A stretch of 64,000 bases of DNA from Desulforamulus reducens MI-1 (lineage in GTDB: Bacteria; Bacillota; Desulfotomaculia; Desulfotomaculales; Desulfotomaculaceae), in the NCBI RefSeq assembly GCF_000016165.1, contig NC_009253.1, positions 1,460,332-1,524,331 on the forward strand. The letters are read 5' to 3'. The position numbers and the translations under genes were made by a program. Below the pieces are notes generated by a model. It was not told the origin of the DNA. It ran no database searches and saw only the letters and a program-made list of their open reading frames with translations. How positions within the stretch are numbered: the first letter of the stretch is position 1; each line of letters opens with the position of its first letter. Of the stretch, positions 60,404 to 64,000 are shown in pieces.

Positions 60404-62326
60404 ATGGGTAACCGGATTAGTTTGTGTATGATCGTTAAAAATGAGGAAGGTAACATACGTCGGTGTCTGGCAAGTGTTACCGGTGTTGTTAACGAAATAA
60501 TTGTAGTAGACACGGGGTCCACTGATAATACCTGTAAAATAGCCCGTGAAATGGGAGCAAGAATTTACTCCTTTGAGTGGAATAATAACTTCAGTGATGC
60601 CCGCAACTTTTCTTTAGCCAAGGCTACAGGTGATTGGATTTTATTTTTAGATGCTGATGAGGAACTTGCTGGGGAGAGTAGAGAGGTACTGGTCAAGTAT
60701 GTGGCTGATGAGCAGGTGGAGGGTTACTTTATTAAAATTATTAACTATCTAGGCAAAGAGGGCTGGACGGAAACCTGCCCGGATCTGGTCTTTCGGCTTT
60801 TTAAAAACAGGTCACAATACAGGTTTCGTGGGGCCATACATGAGCAAATAGCTGATGTTATCCTGGAAAAAAACAAACAGGCTACCTATCGTATAGCAGA
60901 AGATATTATTATCATTCACTACGGATATTTAGACAGTCAAATAGACCAGAAGGATAAAAAAAACAGGAATCTTCATATCATTCAAAAGGAAATGGTAGAG
61001 AACCCGGGAAATTACCTGTTGAAATACCACTACGGAGTGGAACTGTACCGGGCTGAAAGATACGGGGAAGCAGCGGAGGTATTGATTCAGGCAGCTAACA
61101 ATACAGATAGCAGTACCATCTATTTCCCCAAGTTATTAAGGTATATTGTTCTTGCTTACCATTCCGGCGGTCAGCCGGCAAAAGCCCTAGATGTAATCAG
61201 GCAGGGGCTGCAGCTTTTCCCCAACTATGCAGACTTGCATTATTACGGTGGACTTAGTTTACTGCAGTTAAAACACTACCATAAAGCTGTAGAGCTTTTC
61301 TTACAAGCGGTTGCCTTACCGGAACAGCCGCCTCAATATGCTTCCTTTGCCGGGGTAAGGGGTTTTAGGTCCTTGTATCACCTGGGTGAAATAGCAGAAG
61401 TTTTTTTAAACTACGAAGAAGCGCTACGCTATTACCTGGAAAGCTTACGTGACAATCCCGGCTTTCAACCTGCCCTGGAAAGGATTATTAAAATCCTAAA
61501 ACCTAGGGAAAACCCTGAATACACCAGGGAATGTTTGGAAAAAGTCCTTGACTTTAGCAGTCCCCAGGCCACTCTTATCCTGTCAAATATATTTTTTCAA
61601 CAAGGGGCCTATAAGTTAACTTTAGAATTTTTGGAAAGATTAATCAGAATGGGTAACTCATCTGCAGAAATACTTTTTAGAAAGTCCTTTTGTTTAATAC
61701 AGGAAAGAAGGTTTCTGGAAGCTCTCAGGATATTGAATGAATATACTGCGGACAGCTATATTTATCCCCTGGCAAAATTTAACCAAATATTATGTTTTTG
61801 GGTTCAGGGCAAAAAGCGAAAGGTTCGATCCCTTGTTCAGGAAATTCGCACCCTAGAACCTGCGGAGGACACGGAGAGTATTTTAAGACTTTTATTAAGG
61901 TCTCAGGAAAAGAGAAAATATGTTCACAGAATATTCCTGGGTAAAGATGCTGTTACACTTTTACTGGATATAGTCGGGAGATTGCTTTATCTTAGCGAAC
62001 TGACCAGGGTAGAAGAACTCTTTAGCAGGGTAGACCCTAAATGCTTGGGTGATCGGATGTTGGACATTATAAGACTTTACCACGAGCATGGTTACTATGA
62101 AAAAACAGTAGAACTTTTACAAGAATATATAGAAGCAAACCAGAACGGTGAGGCTCATTTTTTACTGGCGGAAACCCACCGGGAGTTAGGGGATTTTATA
62201 GAGGCTGACCACCATTACCGTTACGCCATCGAGCTTGACCCGTCCCAGCCACGCTACTATATTAGCCAAAGTAAGCTTTACGAGGATCGGTCTGAGAAGA
62301 TCAAAGGGGAGGTTCCTCTTGAATGA
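60404..62326 (+). CDS. GT2 glycosyltransferase with long TPR tail
   Basis: This 640-aa protein starts at ATG 60404, 8 bp after AAGGAG; the frame is open upstream but without a site. The GT2 domain has SLCMIVKNEEGNIRRCLASV, VDTGSTDNTCKIAREMGARI, FLDADEEL (DxD) and HEQ in FRGAIHEQI (about 1-195). The C-terminal 440 residues are TPR-like (YHYGVELYRAERYGEAAEVL; LPLAKFNQILCFWVQGKKRK). It overlaps the next GT2 gene by 4 bp (ATGA), so the two are translated together. It reads away from the repeat protein gene at 59241, with which it shares an intergenic region. Confidence 0.87.
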   Translation: MGNRISLCMIVKNEEGNIRRCLASVTGVVNEIIVVDTGSTDNTCKIAREMGARIYSFEWNNNFSDARNFSLAKATGDWILFLDADEELAGESREVLVKYVADEQVEGYFIKIINYLGKEGWTETCPDLVFRLFKNRSQYRFRGAIHEQIADVILEKNKQATYRIAEDIIIIHYGYLDSQIDQKDKKNRNLHIIQKEMVENPGNYLLKYHYGVELYRAERYGEAAEVLIQAANNTDSSTIYFPKLLRYIVLAYHSGGQPAKALDVIRQGLQLFPNYADLHYYGGLSLLQLKHYHKAVELFLQAVALPEQPPQYASFAGVRGFRSLYHLGEIAEVFLNYEEALRYYLESLRDNPGFQPALERIIKILKPRENPEYTRECLEKVLDFSSPQATLILSNIFFQQGAYKLTLEFLERLIRMGNSSAEILFRKSFCLIQERRFLEALRILNEYTADSYIYPLAKFNQILCFWVQGKKRKVRSLVQEIRTLEPAEDTESILRLLLRSQEKRKYVHRIFLGKDAVTLLLDIVGRLLYLSELTRVEELFSRVDPKCLGDRMLDIIRLYHEHGYYEKTVELLQEYIEANQNGEAHFLLAETHRELGDFIEADHHYRYAIELDPSQPRYYISQSKLYEDRSEKIKGEVPLE

Positions 62327-64000
62327 AAAATACCATTACCCTGGTTATGATTGTAAAGAATGAATCGGAAAACCTTGGTACCTGCCTTGATAGTGTCAGA
62401 GACCAGGTGGATGAGATTGTTATAGTGGATACCGGTTCTACGGATAATACCCTGGAGGTAGCCGCTAAATATACGGATAAAGTATATTTTTATCTTTGGG
62501 ACGAAGATTTTAGTGCGGCCCGGAACTATGCTATTGCCAGGGCAGGTGGGGATTGGATTCTGTTCCTTGATGCTGACGAAAGCTTGGTTTGTGAACCGGG
62601 ACAACTGAAAGAACTGGTTTCACGGGACAATAAAATAGATGCCTATATGTTGCCACTAGACTACCCCATTGCTAAATCCACTGACGAATACAACCGCTTT
62701 CTTGTACTTCGTTTGTTTAGAAATAACAAAGGTTACCACTTTAAGGGTAAAATTCACGAGCAGGTAGTTGTTCATAATCACGAGGTTGTGGGGCTGGCGG
62801 ATAATATATTTATTAAACATAGCATGATTTCTCCGAAGGAGCGTAATCGTAAGAGAGGCCGGAACTTAACGGCACTGAAAAAAGCAATTTCTGAAGAGCC
62901 GGATAACTATTTTTTACAATATTATATTGGTGTAGAATGGCTGGGATTGGGTAAGCCCGCAAGGGCCCTTCCATTTTTGCAAAGTGCTTACCAAAACCTT
63001 ACTGATAACCATTTACTTTTTCGTGCCCCGTCCTTACGCTATTTGTTAATTTGTCTTAATGCCTTGGGAAATTATGACCAAACCATCTGTCTAAGTCAGG
63101 AGACGGCTTTCAAATATCCTGATTATACGGATATTTATTATCTTGGCGGCATAGCCTTTGAAGAAAAAGCAGAGTATAAGCTGGCTATTAAATGGCTTGA
63201 GCAGGCCGTTAAATGCGGCGTTCCGCCGGTTATCTACAGCCACATGAACGGCACCGGGGGTTTTTTAGCCCATTACCACCTGGGATTTTGTTATGAGAAA
63301 CTTGGTCAGGTTGACGTGGCACAGGAATGTTACGAACGGGCCTTAGAGGTAAATGACAGCTATATTTACCCGGTATGCAATTTATTTTTGTTAATGTTAG
63401 GCAGGTTCGGTCCCGGTTACACCCTTAACTATTTCAAAAAGAAAGGTTATTTAAAAAAATCGGATCTCGCTTTGACCGTAGCTGACTTGTTTTTTAACTC
63501 GGGATATCCCGGCTTAGCCAAAGGGTGTCTGGAATTGTTAGAGGAAATTTCACATAAAACAGAAGAAGTTGTTTTTCAACTAGGGAGGTACAACATCTAT
63601 TCTGGCAGATTTCAAATGGGGCTGAACTATATGGTTCAAATCCCTGAAGCCAGTGATTTATTCACCACAGCACAAACCCACAGGGCAGTGGCCTTGCTGT
63701 TAGCGGGGCGATTTAAAGAAGGTAGGAACCTGGGTCTTGAAATGTGGAAAAACAAAATGTCCAAGGATACTGCAAGGGCGGTATTAACTTTAAGCAACTT
63801 TATGCAAGGAGAAGAGATTTTAAGGTATCCTGCCAAGGTTAATGATTTGGAATTAATGAAAAGTTCAATAACCCTACTGGATATGTGCTATCACTATCTA
63901 CCGGATAGAGATGGTCAAAGATGTCCTTATCTTAATCAAGTGATTAGTATTTTGGAAAAGATGATAACAGGTTCTTCGCCGGACGGTTACCTTACCTTGG
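62323..64000 (+). CDS. GT2 glycosyltransferase with TPR tail, runs off the window
   Basis: This frame starts at ATG 62323, inside the stop of the preceding gene, and is open to the window end (559 codons visible). The GT2 domain has TLVMIVKNESENLGTCLDSV, VDTGSTDNTLEVAAKYTDKV, FLDADESL and HEQ in FKGKIHEQV. The following TPR-like region includes NYFLQYYIGVEWLGLGKPAR and AHYHLGFCYEKLGQVDVAQE. It is the seventh SunS-like member of the island. GGGGAGG lies 14 bp before the ATG, inside the upstream gene. Its end and any further genes cannot be seen. Confidence 0.85.
   Translation, partial: MKNTITLVMIVKNESENLGTCLDSVRDQVDEIVIVDTGSTDNTLEVAAKYTDKVYFYLWDEDFSAARNYAIARAGGDWILFLDADESLVCEPGQLKELVSRDNKIDAYMLPLDYPIAKSTDEYNRFLVLRLFRNNKGYHFKGKIHEQVVVHNHEVVGLADNIFIKHSMISPKERNRKRGRNLTALKKAISEEPDNYFLQYYIGVEWLGLGKPARALPFLQSAYQNLTDNHLLFRAPSLRYLLICLNALGNYDQTICLSQETAFKYPDYTDIYYLGGIAFEEKAEYKLAIKWLEQAVKCGVPPVIYSHMNGTGGFLAHYHLGFCYEKLGQVDVAQECYERALEVNDSYIYPVCNLFLLMLGRFGPGYTLNYFKKKGYLKKSDLALTVADLFFNSGYPGLAKGCLELLEEISHKTEEVVFQLGRYNIYSGRFQMGLNYMVQIPEASDLFTTAQTHRAVALLLAGRFKEGRNLGLEMWKNKMSKDTARAVLTLSNFMQGEEILRYPAKVNDLELMKSSITLLDMCYHYLPDRDGQRCPYLNQVISILEKMITGSSPDGYLTL

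Overview
The window looks like the chromosome of an endospore-forming, anaerobic, low-GC Firmicute, most likely a Desulfotomaculum/Desulforamulus-type Peptococcaceae member. This is inferred from gene content: a UGA-containing selenoprotein, a GlcD/GlcF-type lactate/glycolate oxidase pair, an FtsA-like protein with ubiquitin-like tails, and a family of spore-surface-like proteins. No rRNA, tRNA or CRISPR array was seen.

Left part (1-24 kb), ordinary metabolism plus decay. A broken ECF sigma factor and its probable anti-sigma partner (117-841) are followed by trpB, a cysteine-synthase-family enzyme, and a 78-aa selenoprotein W-like protein with an in-frame UGA and a SECIS-like hairpin. Next come glgP, nicotinate phosphoribosyltransferase, a universal-stress-protein remnant, a YheO-like regulator, an FtsA-like protein, a transporter fragment, a holin-like membrane protein, a YaiI/YqxD protein, glcD-glcF, an amino acid permease, a secreted CAP protein, a polar amino acid ABC transporter (binding protein-permease-ATPase), a Na/Pi symporter and thrC. 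A 40-bp palindromic element occurs twice, each time just after a gene and just before a terminator.

Right part (about 25-64 kb), a dense island that I interpret as a spore-surface (exosporium or appendage) protein and glycosylation locus. It holds: (i) four paralogous cysteine-containing SPOCS/DUF3794-like proteins sharing a core and an upstream motif; (ii) two coiled-coil proteins built from a 21-residue FGLSEIKSEVSAIE.. repeat, one with about 20 copies, sharing a C-terminal module; (iii) seven GT2 glycosyltransferases carrying TPR-like tails of the SunS-like type, one further GT2, one GT4 and one unusual GT-A-like protein; (iv) the enzymes from mannose-6-phosphate to GDP-L-fucose (manB, manC, gmd, fcl) and a nucleotidyltransferase for dTDP- or UDP-sugar synthesis; (v) two methyltransferases; (vi) several low-complexity, Ser/Thr-rich proteins of unknown function, one with 129-bp tandem repeats and one interrupted by an IS1380-family element whose removal restores a 455-codon reading frame.

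Several operons in the right part are preceded by sequences matching the mother-cell sigma-K consensus (AC-N16/17-CATAnnnTA). The best matches are in front of manC and two glycosyltransferase operons. This links sugar-nucleotide supply, glycosyltransferases and structural proteins to late sporulation. The link is an inference from sequence and needs expression data. The last gene runs off the right edge of the window.
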